Below, piece by piece: positions 11,148 to 24,260 of a DNA stretch of 64,000 nucleotides; within the stretch, counting starts at the first letter, position 1; every line of letters begins with the position of its first letter. The DNA lies in assembly GCF_040954835.1 (NCBI RefSeq), contig NC_090698.1, positions 22,937,501 to 23,001,500 of the forward strand, written 5' to 3'. A program made the translations under genes and the position numbers. The stretch comes from Lepisosteus oculatus. Taxonomy: Eukaryota > Chordata > Actinopteri > Semionotiformes > Lepisosteidae. The notes below the pieces were generated by a model. The model was given only the letters and a program-made list of their open reading frames with translations, did no database searches and was not told where the DNA came from.

Positions 11148-13279
11148 TAAACTTTATTTTAGCATATGGATTTATTATAGGTCTGACGTAAATGAAATCA
11201 CTGAAGTGAGGATTTGGAGTTTTTGTTTTGGTTTTCATTACATATGGCCATTGCTGTATATTTCAGAATCTCCACTCCCATGGGTGAGCTGTCTGTGCAG
11301 CTATTCATCTGTCAGCGCACACTTTGGCTCTGTCTCTAAGAATTAGTGGTGCATTTAGGTTGAGCAATAAAGAGAAAAGGCACTAAATTCCTGGCACCTC
11401 TGTAACAGGAGCTGATCCTTTTCTGATGTAGAACATTGATTGCTTGCAGAAACTGGACAGTGAATCCCAAGATATCTTGTCTTGTATCCTTAAAATGCAT
11501 AGATTACAAAGTGGCTATTGGAATACTATTATTGGTGGTGGACTAAATATGTATGTGTGAATTGCAACTGGTAACAAATAATACATTTGCAATTGCAAGC
11601 ATGTAATTTCTATTCATTTCAGGTAATCTCGCCTCATGGTGGTACTAGGAAATAGAAGGAACAATGGAATAAGCAGTGTGCTACCATTTCGTAGACAATT
11701 CACATCTACAAATAGTTTAAACCTGCTCCAGTTTTCTTCACTATGGCAACTGTATTCTATGTTAAAACTTTTCTTGTTGAACAGCACATGTATCTATATT
11801 TGGCTGGATTATACAGATGTCGGAAGCAATATACCACATACTGACAGTAGGAAAAAGCAAGTAAGAAAAACAACTAAAGATAAATTCTCAGGAAAAACAG
11901 CAGATAAAATAATCCTAAGCATTGTGACGGGGGGAAGCTCAACTAATATATTATGAGCCACTAATTAAGAGATTCTGTTGCATGATTCTTACACTGACTG
12001 CCTGAAGGCTCTTCAGAAATAAATACTGAGATTGTAGAGAAACCAGAATATACTATACATACAGTATTATTGTTCTTTTTCAGAGGTATTTCAAACCGTG
12101 AGCACTATACCTGTATGTCAAAATAATGATTATGGTATCTTTCTTTAATATTCAAGGTACTGTTATGAACTTTCTTCTGAATTTTTATGTTACAAGAACA
12201 AACTGCTCTATTTTAGGATTCATGTGAGGCAAATCAAATTCCCAAAGATTTACCCAGTGCGCACACCCACATACACATAAAGTAGAGAAGAAAAGTCAGC
12301 ATATGTTAAATTTACACCTCAGTCCAAGATACGAAATCTGCAATTCAAACATTCTTTAAGAAAAGGGAAGTAAAATTAATAACCTGGTCAAAGCACTATG
12401 TAAAATTATTCATTTATTGGATGTCATACTATTTAAGTCAATCAGATATAATTCATGGACTCTCGGAGACTAATCTTTGCCCATTTCATGGAGTAGAGAG
12501 GACAGTGCTCAATCCCCACTGTATCATACTCTGACAGGTGGGAGAACCACCTACAGTTCATTCTTCAGTATTGTGTAAGTTTACTGATGCATTATGGTAA
12601 AGTAGCTAGCTTTAATACAATCCAATTGCTTCCTGACACTGCATCCAAAGTTAGAGACAATATTTCTTCAAGAACTGATAAAATGAAATGTTTTTTCCCA
12701 TGCAGGTCTTAATGGAAGGTTTGCCAATGTTCTATCTCACTCTTGGGCCAAGCGAACACACAAGGCATCTTCTTTTACAAGGCAAAATCTTTTACACACT
12801 TAATGCACATTCCCTTTCACTGCACCAAATTGACATCACAAAAAAACAAACCTGTATTAAACATGTAACACTATTAAAGACTATTTTTCATATTGCAGTG
12901 AATCTGTACTGGTTCATTTTAGAGCTTGCTCACCCCATTCTAACCCACTCAAACTATACTGTATTGTGACAGAATTCTTAAAGAGGAAAAAGGAATATGT
13001 CAACATTAACTAAAGCAAGAAGATTTAGTACACTATTAGCATAAGACTGGAAAACGTTTACAGCACTGTGGCACGTCATCTTAATATGGTGCTGCAGTTG
13101 CAGAAACCTGCCACTAGAGACCACCAAAAGACCTCTTTAATTGTAAATAGACTCTCTGGGTGTCAGTTTGCTAATTATTAGATTGTTTTCTGATGGGAAG
13201 CGAAATGTCCATTCTTACATGAAAGTGAACTAGAATTTCTGATCCAATAACCCTAATATTATGAATGGGGACAATGTGT
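11148..13279. other. No recognisable feature
   Basis: AT-rich DNA. Reading frames at 11636-11956 and 12688-12969 have no recognisable protein similarity and no convincing splice context. Confidence 0.5.
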
Positions 13280-13500
13280 TGTTGCAGTCCTTCAGTTGAG
13301 ACATCAAACAAAAGCAAGGTCCTGAGTACTTGGTCATTAAAGATCTCGTGGTGCTATAAGAGCATAGTGGTTTTCTCTGGTGTCCTGTCTAAATTCCACT
13401 GGCCTTCTTGAAGTGCCCTCTTCATCTAGCTGTTGAATCACCTTCTCGCATTTCTGTCTGATCTGTAGTGCAGTGTGGCTGTCTTGTAAACTTTGACTTG
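13280..13500 (+). repeat. Diverged 5S-derived SINE (SINE3-like) body
   Basis: The blocks ccttcagttgagacatcaaac, aaggtcctgagtacttggtc and attaaagatctc follow the same order as in the better copies at 23.4 and 39.7 kb (gatgagacattaaacc, aggtcctgactctcagtggt, cattaaaaatccca). It is strongly diverged and lacks a 5S-like head. Confidence 0.5.
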
Positions 13501-13689
13501 CAGAATAGCTTCTGGAACAAAGTTTTACATAAGTTGAGAGCTACTGTACCTGTGTATATGTAAAGAACTATTAACTTTGGGGAGCAAGTGTTTCCTAGGG
13601 TCTGCAGTTCAGGAGGATTTGTGTGCCTATTTAAATAACCACCTGCAGAACCTTAGTGCTATTAAAAACACAAGAACATACTGTACGAT

Positions 13690-13895
13690 GGGTACAGTAC
13701 ACCAAAAGTGGGTCATTTGAGTCATTGAGTCCATTTAGTTGTTAGCATCTAATTGATCCAAGGATATCATCCAGGGCAGTCTTGAATAAATTTAGGGGAT
13801 TGTCTTTGACAACATGGGTGGTTAGATTGTTTCATACTCTTACAACCCTTTGTGTAAAGAAGTGCCCTCTTTTCCAAGTTTGCAACTCAGGTCCA
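13690..13895 (-). mobile_element. L2/CR1-type LINE fragment
   Basis: Blocks such as attgatccaaggatatcatcc, gtttcatactcttacaaccc and tttgtgtaaagaagtgccct match the LINE family seen at 2.6 and 5.2 kb. The minus strand would be the RT C-terminal coding sense. No intact frame. Confidence 0.5.
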
Positions 13896-14579
13896 CATTA
13901 TTGCTGAAAAAAAAATAATGCTTGGTTATCTTTAATTTACCAAACAGACATTGATTTATCTAAGTAACCAAAGATGAGATCCAGCTAATTCTTTAACCCT
14001 TGAGAACAGAGTTTGTCCCCCATTACTGCAGAAGAAGACGTGTAGGAACAAATCTTTCTGTTTCAAATTTGGTTAAATATAACAAATTGTCTGCTTGTAA
14101 CCCGCAACCCACCCCTACGTGTACATTCCAGAAAGCAATGATCTTGACTTCAGACACCAGCTCTCAGGCAATGCTCTCATCACAACACAGACATTTTGAT
14201 TGAATTTCACCAGATCTCCAAAGCAAAAATGATCTGAAAGTGCTACTTTTAGCTCATCAAAACATGCTTCAGAAAGTTTCATTGATCCAGTCTCTCACTG
14301 TATCCCTTGAGGGCTTTATAATATTTTTTTTTTCTCCTTCAGATAAAAAAAAAACTTTTGAGAGAGATGGCTGTCTTTGGGTCTTGGATCTCAGGATCCA
14401 AGTAATCCTTATTCAGTAACCTTATTCAGCTTTGCATACTAGGGTGCCATAAACAGATTTTCTTATTCCAGTGTTTTTAGAAAAGACATCACTCATACAG
14501 TTTTTGCACGGAAGGTTGATCAAGGCTACAGATATAACGATACCGATATTTAAGTGCCACATTAACAATACTACATGTG

Positions 14580-14645
14580 ACAAGAAAAGAAAGAAAACAC
14601 AATGTTTCGGCCGTGGAGCTTTATTACTTGTTCCTTTGCATACTA
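14580..14645 (-). mobile_element. Penelope-type repeat scrap
   Basis: Contains gaaaacacaatgtttcggcc followed by gtggagct, and then acttgttcctttgca. These are the conserved parts of the repeat arm seen at 5.9 and 9.8 kb, with an internal deletion joining the two halves. It carries only part of the hammerhead-like motif. Confidence 0.7.
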
Positions 14646-16692
14646 CATGTGATGCAGTCAAAAAATAAAATCTGACAAGAAAGGTACGTAGCACTAAACT
14701 CACTTGCAAGAAAATGTTGGCTAATATTTCTGTCTGCACCTCATCTCTAATATTATTAGTAAAGGACTGTCATGCATTGCCTTTGCCATTAAATATTTAA
14801 GGAAATCTTTGTTTTAGAAACTTCCTTAATCTTTTATTGAAAGCCCTAACCCAATGAAATAAATGGATCTTTTGTCTAATGTTTAACCTTCAATGAGTGC
14901 TGCATTATCTATAATTTGATTCAATGAGGTGAGATAGTTCCAAAAAAAGGGGGTCAGTTCAATAATGCTGAATACATATATATCTCAGGATATTAGCCTT
15001 TTGTACCAAACTCCGTTTTTCAATTTACCTAGTCCTGTGCATACTCAGGAAAAGATATTAAACCTTCACTCATCAGAACTGCTTGGTATTCAATAAATAA
15101 TAAAAGCCTTTATGTGTAAATGAAGGACTGATGAACCCATTAACATAATATGTATTAAAAATGCAAAAATGAGAATAAATGAACTGCACTCTTTCAAAAC
15201 CATTTCAAGGACATTAAAACGTTTTAGCCAGCAAATACTTTGGATAGTGGATAGTGGAGTATAATTTTTTTTCCCACAATTTCCTCTACAAACAACAATG
15301 GCTTAAAAATAAATAAATAATGAAAGTCTGCCGCAAAGTATATTTCTAAATCAGTATAATTTGGTGAGCAAGACACAAATCTCAAAATTGACTAATGTAA
15401 AGACATAAAAAACCAAATGCCAGGAAACAAAGTAACTTGGAAGTATTCAGAATTGTTTGTACTGTATCACTGAAAGAAAACCATAGATAGAAACCAAATA
15501 TTTGTATTTATTGTATTCACAATAAATAGACCTCTACCTGCATTATGTAGGTCATAATGCTATGTTACACTTTCCAAATTATTGTATGTAGTGGACTGTG
15601 GGTTTTGTCTTTGAATGAAATGTAAGAATGGGATTTTGACATTAATTGTCCTGCACATTCCATATTTCTTTTACTTCATATGCATTCATATGATACTTTT
15701 TGATTTGCCTATAAGCTCATCACATCAGTTGTCACATATGCCATAATCTTAAAACTCTATTAAGACAATCAAACTCTAAAAACACGTTTCTAGACATATG
15801 CAATACACTTTATAGAATGATCAGAGCATAGCTCTTTAATTTGTAATATTCCACTCAATTATAGAATTTTGCTACAATCAACTCTTTAGTTATTACATAG
15901 TAATCAGACTAATAAAGTTAATACTGAAGTACTGAAATGAAATAGTGACATGTTGGTTAGTATTTCTGCCCTGAACAGGGGACCAGAAATAAACAGCTTT
16001 GATATTTGGTAGTTAATTTACTGTACTTTCCCTAGTTTTTTCCCTAGTTATAAACAAATACATTATTATGTAGCATCTGGAATACCTATTAATACTATTT
16101 TGTTTTGGTTTGTTTTTCAAGAAATGAAACAATTTCTGTTTTATCATCCATCTGCAGCAGATAGTTGCTGAAGTAAGGTTTTATCAGAGAAGTTATTTAC
16201 TCACTTGTTCTGCCGAGCAGGCCCTAAACGAAATTCAGCTGATTTATCATTTCTATTTATATGAGCACACAGTTCTAAGTCTACTGGCTTTTCAAGGTCA
16301 GTCAGTCTTCACTATACATGGACTTTAATTAGAAACATTTTAAAAAGCCTAGCTATTGACCAGTCAGCAAACTGCTGGATGATGCATTAGACACTTAGCT
16401 GGGTTTACACAGCCATCCTACTGATGACTGTGACATCCAGGGTAAAATAAAACACATGAAAAATCATGTATACTGAAGTAAAGTAAAATATTTTAGCTTA
16501 TTTAGTTTGAATTGGCATGTTATATAATTGGTCACTAACATTTATTTACATGTGCAATGATTTATACGTTAAGCATTTGCAATTCAGCTTGAGAAGGTTA
16601 ACAATAAGCCTGTTGTTCACTGAAATTCAGCTGTGTCTGAATTTGAGAACATGTAACTACTATGTCAGATACTTAGCTGTGATATTTTTCCA
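14646..16692. other. No recognisable feature
   Basis: Very AT-rich DNA without exons or nameable repeats. Confidence 0.5.
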
Positions 16693-16998
16693 TCCATTTT
16701 CAACATGCCTTTTCCAATATGGGGTCACGGGAGTGCTGAACCTTATCCCCTTAAGCGATAGACTCAAGGCGGATACACAAACAGACATGCAAACATTCAC
16801 ACTGGGGCCAGTTTTTCCAGAAACCAATTTACCTTCTAGAGTACTGTATATCTCTTTGGGCTGTGGGAGGAGACTGGAACACCCAGCGAAAACCAGGTGA
16901 GAACAACCTCCTTGCAGAAAGCACCCCAGGTCTGGAATTGAACAAAGAGCTCCAGCACTGTGAGGAAGCAATGCTAACCACTGCATCACCCTGCCAGT
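16693..16998 (-). repeat. tRNA-like SINE, reverse copy
   Basis: The reverse complement has the family order: tRNA-like head with A and B box-like text, then a body with a cctcccacag-like block ('ctgtgggaggagactgga' on the plus strand), then the 'ggataaggttcagc'-like end. Other copies are at 22.3, 27.0, 43.6, 43.8 and 48.1 kb. Confidence 0.7.
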
Positions 16999-18449
16999 GA
17001 ACATAATCTGCAATTATATTCTAGATTATTAGTGGTTCTACACGGTGCTGTCAATATTTCATTTATGTTTTAATCATAGATCTGGATCAGAAACAATATA
17101 AGTTCCTATACTTAAACTTTAATACTATACTAGGCTATGACATGATATGTTTAAATGTACAGTATTTACAAGAATATAATAACTTTACCAAAAATAACAC
17201 AGTATAATGAAAATCAGACTTTTCCTCATACAGTTCATATTCCTTAGTCTATGAACTGATGACATTTGAGCACTATGTGTGGCAGACCTGACATGTGGTC
17301 ATTCTAGGCAAAAGTACTTCTTCAGTGTGATACAGTAGAGCTGATGGGTATGTCAGATAATTGTCTGAAAATAATATTTTCTTTCAATGGCTTCACTCAA
17401 TTTTGTGCCTGGGGAGTGAAAATGGGCTTGCTTTCATAAAAAAGAAATCTGGTGATAGCCATTTGGTCATTTAACTAGATGCAGTGTATTCCAATAAACA
17501 AGCATTCAAGCATTTAAAAAATAAGAAAATATAAAAGGAGTATAAAAGACAACATATTGCCTCTCTCTTAGCACAGTTACCATTTTATCTTTGATAAGCA
17601 TCCAAAAATATTCTCCAAACTGTGAGTTATGTATGCTTACAGAAACCTCTTATTGGATTAGGCTGCAAAATTAAGTATACATTGCCAAACGCATGTTCAG
17701 TGGTCTGCTGTACATCTGTGCATGTAGCAGATATCCTTTCAGTTCGATGAGTACATTTTCTTAAAGCACTGAAACACCATAGAAGTGGCAAAGTAGATTA
17801 AAAAAATGTATACAATATTCATGACTGGTAAAAAATCTGGCAAGAGACTTGTGATGTAGACAAGTGCACAGTATTACAGGCAAGTGGCAAAAAACAACTA
17901 TAAATATAAAATGTGAAAGAAAGCCCTGCAGTGACAAACTAAAAGAACTGAACTTTAGTCATAAAACAAGAAGACAATGAAGGAACCAGATTCAAATATT
18001 CCAAATCCTGAAAGTCATTGGCAAGTCTGCTCCGTGAACATCTTCTGAATCAACAGGGAAACAAAAAAACAAGAGGACAAAAGTGGCAACTACTGCAGTG
18101 TGCATTTCAAATTTTTAAGCTTTTATAACCAGGGTTATTGAAGTCTATCTTATTGGATGAATGCCTGGATGAGATACTTGGATCATTTACTGTAGCTACT
18201 AGGAACTCAATGATCTAGAAAAGCCAAATAGACCCTTCTTATTTGTAAACTTTTTGATATTAAAGTAAACTACCAAACATTATATTTATCTTTAAGAAAA
18301 ATGTTGATTCTTTTTAACTAGTGATTACACTGTGGCTAACAACATTTGATGTTCACTACAGTTTTGGGCCAAGTTGTGCGGATGAGATGTGCATTTTGAA
18401 ATGCTTCCTTCAGAATCACTGTTGTACTCAGCTGTTAGCTGACTGACTA
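16999..18449. other. No recognisable feature
   Basis: AT-rich DNA. No exon or repeat could be named. Confidence 0.5.
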
Positions 18450-18816
18450 TAGCCCGTCTGTTACTCTGCACAAGCCGTGTCAGCCTCCATCAGCCCCTTT
18501 TATCAACGGTCTGTTTCTGACCACAGGACTGCCATTGGCTGGATGTCATCTGGGTGGTCGCCCATTCTCGATACAACTATCACACTGTCTTGTGTGAAAA
18601 CCCCAGCGTTTGGCACCCACTACCATGCTACAGTATGTTCAAAGTCTTTTGTCTTGCCCATTCTCCCCCTGAATTGCACACACACACATAACCCTTAGGG
18701 ACCTGCCTACCTGCTTTAAATAGGATTGTCTGCACATTTGATGCTGTCACTGATTTAGCAGTCACATTGGAAGGGTAGGTGTAGATAATAAACTGGCCAC
18801 TCAAAGTACTGTACAT
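18450..18816 (-). mobile_element. Tc1/mariner transposon 5' end fossil
   Basis: On the minus strand this starts with the terminal text ending taataaactggccact on the plus strand. It runs into a decayed transposase N-terminus, where the helix-turn-helix region would lie (WARQKT..., then the text complementary to gtgtgaaaaccccagcgttt, then the linker). The part coding for the catalytic domain is missing. It is a different family from the fossils at 0.6 and 4.2 kb. Confidence 0.6.
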
Positions 18817-21800
18817 CATTATCTCAGAAAGCTTTGTTCTTATTGTTTTACCATTAAGAACTTAAGAATGTTTATAAAAGGGTATTTGACTCACCTAACT
18901 AATTTGGTTAATGCATTTGTGGATCTCATCCATCCATTTCTTCAAAGATCAAAGAGAATGAACTTCATCAATATGAAAGGTGAGCTTGAAAATGACTCCA
19001 AGAAGTTTTGTACAAAGAAAAATATATCCCTCCATTTTTCAGCCACAAATTCACATTTTCTTATACTTGGATCATTGGTTCACTACCAGTCCTAAAGTAT
19101 TCTTATTATGCTTTTAATATTTTTATCAATTCCCCTTATAGGCTGTTCTACTCAACGCTAAGGATCTCCTTTACCCAGTATGTGTATAAGCTTTAAGGCC
19201 AAGAAGGAACTTTTGTGCTTTTTGCAGAGCAGTAATATGTTTCTTGTAAACAAGTGATTAAAACTGTAATATTCTAACCAAAGTCAAACAGCTCTTGGTG
19301 CTTTGAGAACTCAGTCGTGGTGGCTGTTTGTGCTACTTGTCTCTCCCCAATGGGTATTTGTGTCTTCAGCTTCATGTCCTGTCCACAGTCAGATGCTCTG
19401 TCACTGAGCTTCTTGCTTGCTTAGTGCTCTCACACTAAGTACTGTACTACTCTGTCTGAGTCAGTCTCATACTTTCTCAGGGTTAGTACTGCCTAGTAAC
19501 AAAGTCTTGTCATTGCTGGATACAGTTCTGATTAAGCATGTCAGTTGCAAAGAATACCAAAACCTAATTTCTACTCACCATTCAACCTAGGTTGGCAAAT
19601 GAGGCAACCCCTAATTTTGCTTTTCCATGACTGTTTATCCTTGGCTTGAAATTTCCTAAAAGCTCTTCTTAAGCATGAAAATATGTCGCCACCACTCTCA
19701 CTAATTAATAGATGAATGAATCCATAAGACCTATTGAACAAAAAAGATAGACAAATGGTGGACACCACATATGACAATGGTGTTTTAAAAATATAACTGT
19801 CACAATAAAACCATCTATCTGGGCAGAGAGCCATACAAAGAATATGATTCAAGCATTATACAGAAATCAGTTTTTCAGTACATTAACTAGTCTCTATCTT
19901 CCAGGCGAGTGTATCGAAAACCTTAACAATGCTGGAAGAAAGTGAAAAAAGACTATCCTGGATATGGTGTTGCTCTTTACTTTACTTGAAGCTTTAATCC
20001 ATCTACTATATTCCTTTTACCAGGGTGTAATATATTTTTGCATCCCAGCACACTTTTTGAAACTGTTCAACTCTTAAAATCTTGCAGTGCTCACAAGCCA
20101 AATCTGCATTTAGTCTCTTTTTATGAGGTATGTAGTGTGTCTTCCATGAGCTAAAAACAGAAGACAACTTGCCCTCTTTAATGGCCTGGAAATGACACTC
20201 AATCATTCCTGGTCATAATAACCTTGAACACTGTGCTTTTCTTTAAAGGTGAACCAATAAATCACCAGGACATTTTCACATAGTTATGAGGATGAGCAGT
20301 AAATTCATACAGAAAAACACTATCAGCTGGCATACCCTTACTGAAAATTGCTTTTGAAATGTAAAGTATCACTCAAGATTTAATAGAGGAGAAATAGTTA
20401 CTTTGATTGGCTTCAATAGATTAACCATTATTGCAGCTCAGTGTAATGGCTCTGTGATTGGAAATACTGCAAAGAAATGGATTTTGTTACTGCATTTCTT
20501 CTGTAGTGTTAAGTGCTTTTCCTCAGACAATGTTTTAAAGGATAATTGACCCGAAAGAGCTAAATTAACTTTATTTAAAAAAGGAACAAATGTAAGAATC
20601 ACAAGCATTAAGTTCACAGAGACATAGACATCAGAGAATCCTAACCTCTTAGAGCAAATTGATTTTAAATCTTAACAATCTTCTCAGCCCCATAAAATTA
20701 TATCTTAGTAAAATAAATGTAAGGTATAAATCAGAAATACACAATTTCCCGAGCAACATGCTTCATTTAACAAGCATAGAATACATTTATCATTATGTTT
20801 CTTTCTGGAAAAGGAGAATAATTTAACAGAGTACTTTAATAAAAAGTGCTGTTTTTTTATCTGTAGGTGAAAGTATCAAAATGATTTGAGTTAATTATCT
20901 ACAGTAATTCCCTGCATATTACCAAATTAGGAATACTGATATCAAATGCAACAAAATTATTTATTAAAAAAAACAAAGAAAAATGCTTTTTATTTGTATT
21001 TTTGCTTGAATTTAGGATTTAACTGATCATAAAAAAGAATTCACAAGTAATGCTTTTCTATGAGAATGGTTGTATGGTTTCTTTAACTTTTTCAGCTCTT
21101 GTTACACATTTCAGGGAATCTTTATCAGCCAACGACTAACATACTCTAAAGCACTGTACAGAGTATTCAACATTCATACTGAGTCAACAATCAGTAGCAT
21201 GTTTTAAAAATAAATGGTGCTTCTCAGATGAACAAACTTTTGAAAGATACTGTAATCTCTCTTGCTTTTTATAAAACCTGGCTGTGCTTTCATGGGCCAG
21301 TGGCTGCCTGACAGTGACTGTTTAATTGGAATCACTGCTGCACAGCGCAAAGCATACTGTATGTTTGTCACGATAAGAAAGAGGGCTACATGCATATGTT
21401 CATTCAATTTAAGCAACAGAATTTGAGATTCTGGATCATCTCAAACAGAAGCAACCTAAAAGCAAACTGCCATGTGGATTTTAAGGCTACCCCTTAAATA
21501 TGCCATTGACACTGGTTTCCATGTTTCCTAAATAGTCCCTTTTAGCCCCACCATTATCCTGGTTCAATTCCCATACAAATTTGAAAGTGGTTTTAGGGAA
21601 GTCAAGATGAAGTAAAAAAAAAACAGCAACCTCTGCTTCCTTATCTTACTGTACAGTACCTTACCTTAAATGTTACTTAAAAATCACTCTTTTTGCAGTT
21701 TAAACTTATAATGTCACCATGACTCAAGTAAAATTCATTTAAAATTCTCACAGCAGCATGCTTCTTATATTATACCGTTATAACACAGATATGTATTCTA

Positions 21801-22282
21801 GTTCTAGTCTTTAAACCTTAATTTAGACACGTACTCAAATGGGTACTCAAATGGGCTGACATCATGATGGATGCTGAACATGTACTTTAGAATTTTTTAA
21901 AAAGAGAGAAACATTTAAATGACCTATATAAAAATGTTTAAATCCACAAACTGAATTCGTATTGATCACACTGTAGCACCCCAGCAAATCTGTGATAGAT
22001 GTTCCTCATTAAAATGATCTTAGTCACAGACACATTTGCCCTTTGTTCTCTAATTATTCGTTTAAAGGTGTCCTAGTCCAACATAAACACTTCAACATAT
22101 AGATTAATTTGTCAGAGGTAAAGAATTTGATGTTCTGTTTCATTTTTGGTGTATTCTAACAATGATTGCTTAAGACAGTCCATCCAAAACAAGGCTGTCC
22201 AAGAACTTGTTCAATGAAAATAAAATGCCAAGCTGCCAGATCAACTTTAACTTCAGATTCTTGAAATTAAGCACCATATATC
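18817..22282. other. No recognisable feature
   Basis: About 3.4 kb of AT-rich DNA. Short reading frames only, and no family or splice pattern recognised. Confidence 0.5.
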
Positions 22283-22626
22283 ACAGGACAGCACAGTGGC
22301 AGAAAGAGCGGCATTCCTACAGTACCTCACAGTGCTGGGGCCCTGGGTTCAATTCTGGACCTGCGTGCAGCTTGTATGTTTTTTCTGGCTTCACGTGGGT
22401 TTCCTCCAGCTGCTCCAGTTTCCTCCCACAGACCAAAGACATAATGGCAGGTTACTTGGCTTTTAGGACAATTGGCACTGGTGTGAGGGTGTGTCTGTGT
22501 GCCCTGCGATGGACTGGCGTTCCAACCAGGCCGTACCTTGCCTTGTGCCTGCGGCTTGCCGAGATAGGCTCCTGCTCCCATGTGACCATAAATTGGATGA
22601 AGTGGTTAGAAAAGTGATGGATGGAT
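22283..22626 (+). repeat. tRNA-like SINE, nearly full length
   Basis: The head has tRNA A/B box-like text (cagcacagtggcagaaagag and ccctgggttcaattctgg). The body includes gtttcctcccacagaccaaa and gccctgcgatggactggcgt, and the end is gatggatggat. The order matches the widespread fish SINE-like family. Confidence 0.75.
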
Positions 22627-23334
22627 AAATATCACTGCTAAATACCTGTCACAACAGTTACATCTTCTCAGATGACAGACTCAGAGGAATCTCAGTGAAC
22701 AATGGGCCTATTATTAACCTTTCAAACTGAATTGCTTTTTCCATGTGTTTTTGGTGATCACAGTGCACTTAACAGAGAGAAATACAAAGTAAAAATTGGA
22801 AGTTATTAGATAACAACACTAGAAACAATGAGCTTGCATGTTACACATTTTTAATCATTACCTGTAATCTTCCCCAATGATACTGAAGTGGGAACAATTA
22901 ATGCACTAAACGTGTTTATCCAATCATTAACAGAAAGCTGCTTATTCCCGGTAATTGCAACCCTGAGCATATCAGGATGGAAGGCGAGAATATGCTCTGG
23001 AGAGGACATCCCGGGGCACACAAGAGCAGCAATTAGCCTAGCCAGCATGCATTTGGAAGTTAGGAACAAACCAGAGCACCTTACAAAAACTGTGATAATA
23101 TGTAAGATCCATGCAGAGGACAACTCAGGACCAATGAGGTATGGGTCTGAGGTAACTGTTCTATGAGGTAACGGTGCTAACCAGAGCACAGCTATGCCAA
23201 CCCTTTGGTTTGATTGATTTCTGTACTTATTTGACCTCACTTACATATAATGTAAGAATCCTGTAAAGAGTTCACCACAAGCTCCAGTTCACCATAACCC
23301 AGCAAATACCTAGATAAGAGACCTCCAAGGAAAG
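22627..23334. other. No recognisable feature
   Basis: Reading frames on both strands (22851-23240) look like chance. No splice sites or family similarity. Confidence 0.45.
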
Positions 23335-23756
23335 CAAAGGTTGCTGCTGGAAGAGGTGTTAGTAGGGAGTGCTCACCCTACGGTCTGTGTGGGTTCTAAT
23401 GCCCCAGTTTAGTGATTGGGAGACTATACTTCAAAAAAGATGCTGTCCTTCAGATGAGACATTAAACCAAGGTCCTGACTCTCAGTGGTCATTAAAAATC
23501 CCAGGGCATTTCTCAAAGAGTAGTGTTAACCCCGTTGCCCTGACCAAATTTCCCATTGGCCTTTACCAATCATAGCGACTTAATAATCCCCAACTAATTG
23601 ACTGTCTTCATTACTCTGTTCTCCTCCCCACCGACAAGATGTGTGCTGAGGGTACTTTGGAGTTCAGCACATTGAAAGTAGTGGACGGGAGTCCCTCTTG
23701 CCTGTAAAGCACTTTGAGTGGAGTGTCCAAAAAACAATGTGTGAGTATATATTATG

Positions 23757-23757
<1 letters not shown>
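23335..23757 (+). repeat. 5S rRNA-derived SINE (SINE3-type) body and tail
   Basis: Contains ggttgctgctggaagaggtg, ctgtgtgggttctaatgccc, ccttcagatgagacattaaa, cctgactctcagtggtcatt and the end cctgtaaagcactttgagtg, which leads into a TTA tract. This is the body and tail order of the fish 5S-derived SINE. The 5S-like head is absent here but visible in the 39.6-40.1 kb copy. Confidence 0.75.

Positions 23758-23811
<54 letters not shown>
23758..23811 (+). repeat. (TTA)18 microsatellite
   Basis: 54 bases of uninterrupted TTA units at the 3' end of the plus-strand SINE. It is probably the expanded SINE tail. Confidence 0.95.
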
Positions 23812-24085
23812 GCTTTGACTAAGCTGTTATTGAAAATGGAAGGATGGATCTTCTGTATGGTATACTATTGTATAAACCTTTAAACACTGGGCTGTACGGC
23901 TAGGTCAAATTCAGTTATGTGACAGCAAGCCGAACAGTGATTCCTCAAATGGACCGCTTCATTTATCCCCAGTACAACTTACAACTGTAGTTGCAACTGC
24001 ATAGCTTGCAAATGGTTCAACGGAATTCTCTCCATTTCACAGAAAACAAAAGTGTTTAGAAAATACACAGGAGCACTTCAGAAGG

Positions 24086-24147
<62 letters not shown>
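24086..24147 (+). repeat. (ATA/TAA) microsatellite
   Basis: 62 bases of uninterrupted ATA/TAA units abutting a minus-strand SINE end. It is the reverse-complement counterpart of the tract at 23758-23811. Confidence 0.95.
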
Positions 24148-24260
24148 TGCTTACACTTATATAGCGCTTTTCTGGACACTCCACTCAAAGCGCTTTACAG
24201 GTAATGGGGACTCCCCTCCACCACCACCAATGTGCAGCATCCACCTGGATGAGGATCCAA
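24148..24260 (-). repeat. 5S-SINE 3' fragment, reverse copy
   Basis: The minus strand ends with the family tail (plus text: tatatagcgcttttctggac, cactcaaagcgctttacagg, gtgcagcatccacctggatg). It is truncated at about 110 bases and lies tail-to-tail with the copy at 23335-23757. Confidence 0.75.

Noticed and set aside
10846..11346. 166-codon plus frame
   Set aside because: It runs across the LTR and out of it. No domain; the LTR signals explain the region better.
22207..22617. 136-codon frame
   Set aside because: It lies almost wholly within a SINE copy; the text is repeat-derived.
23698..23883. Leucine-rich frame
   Set aside because: It is the translation of the TTA microsatellite.
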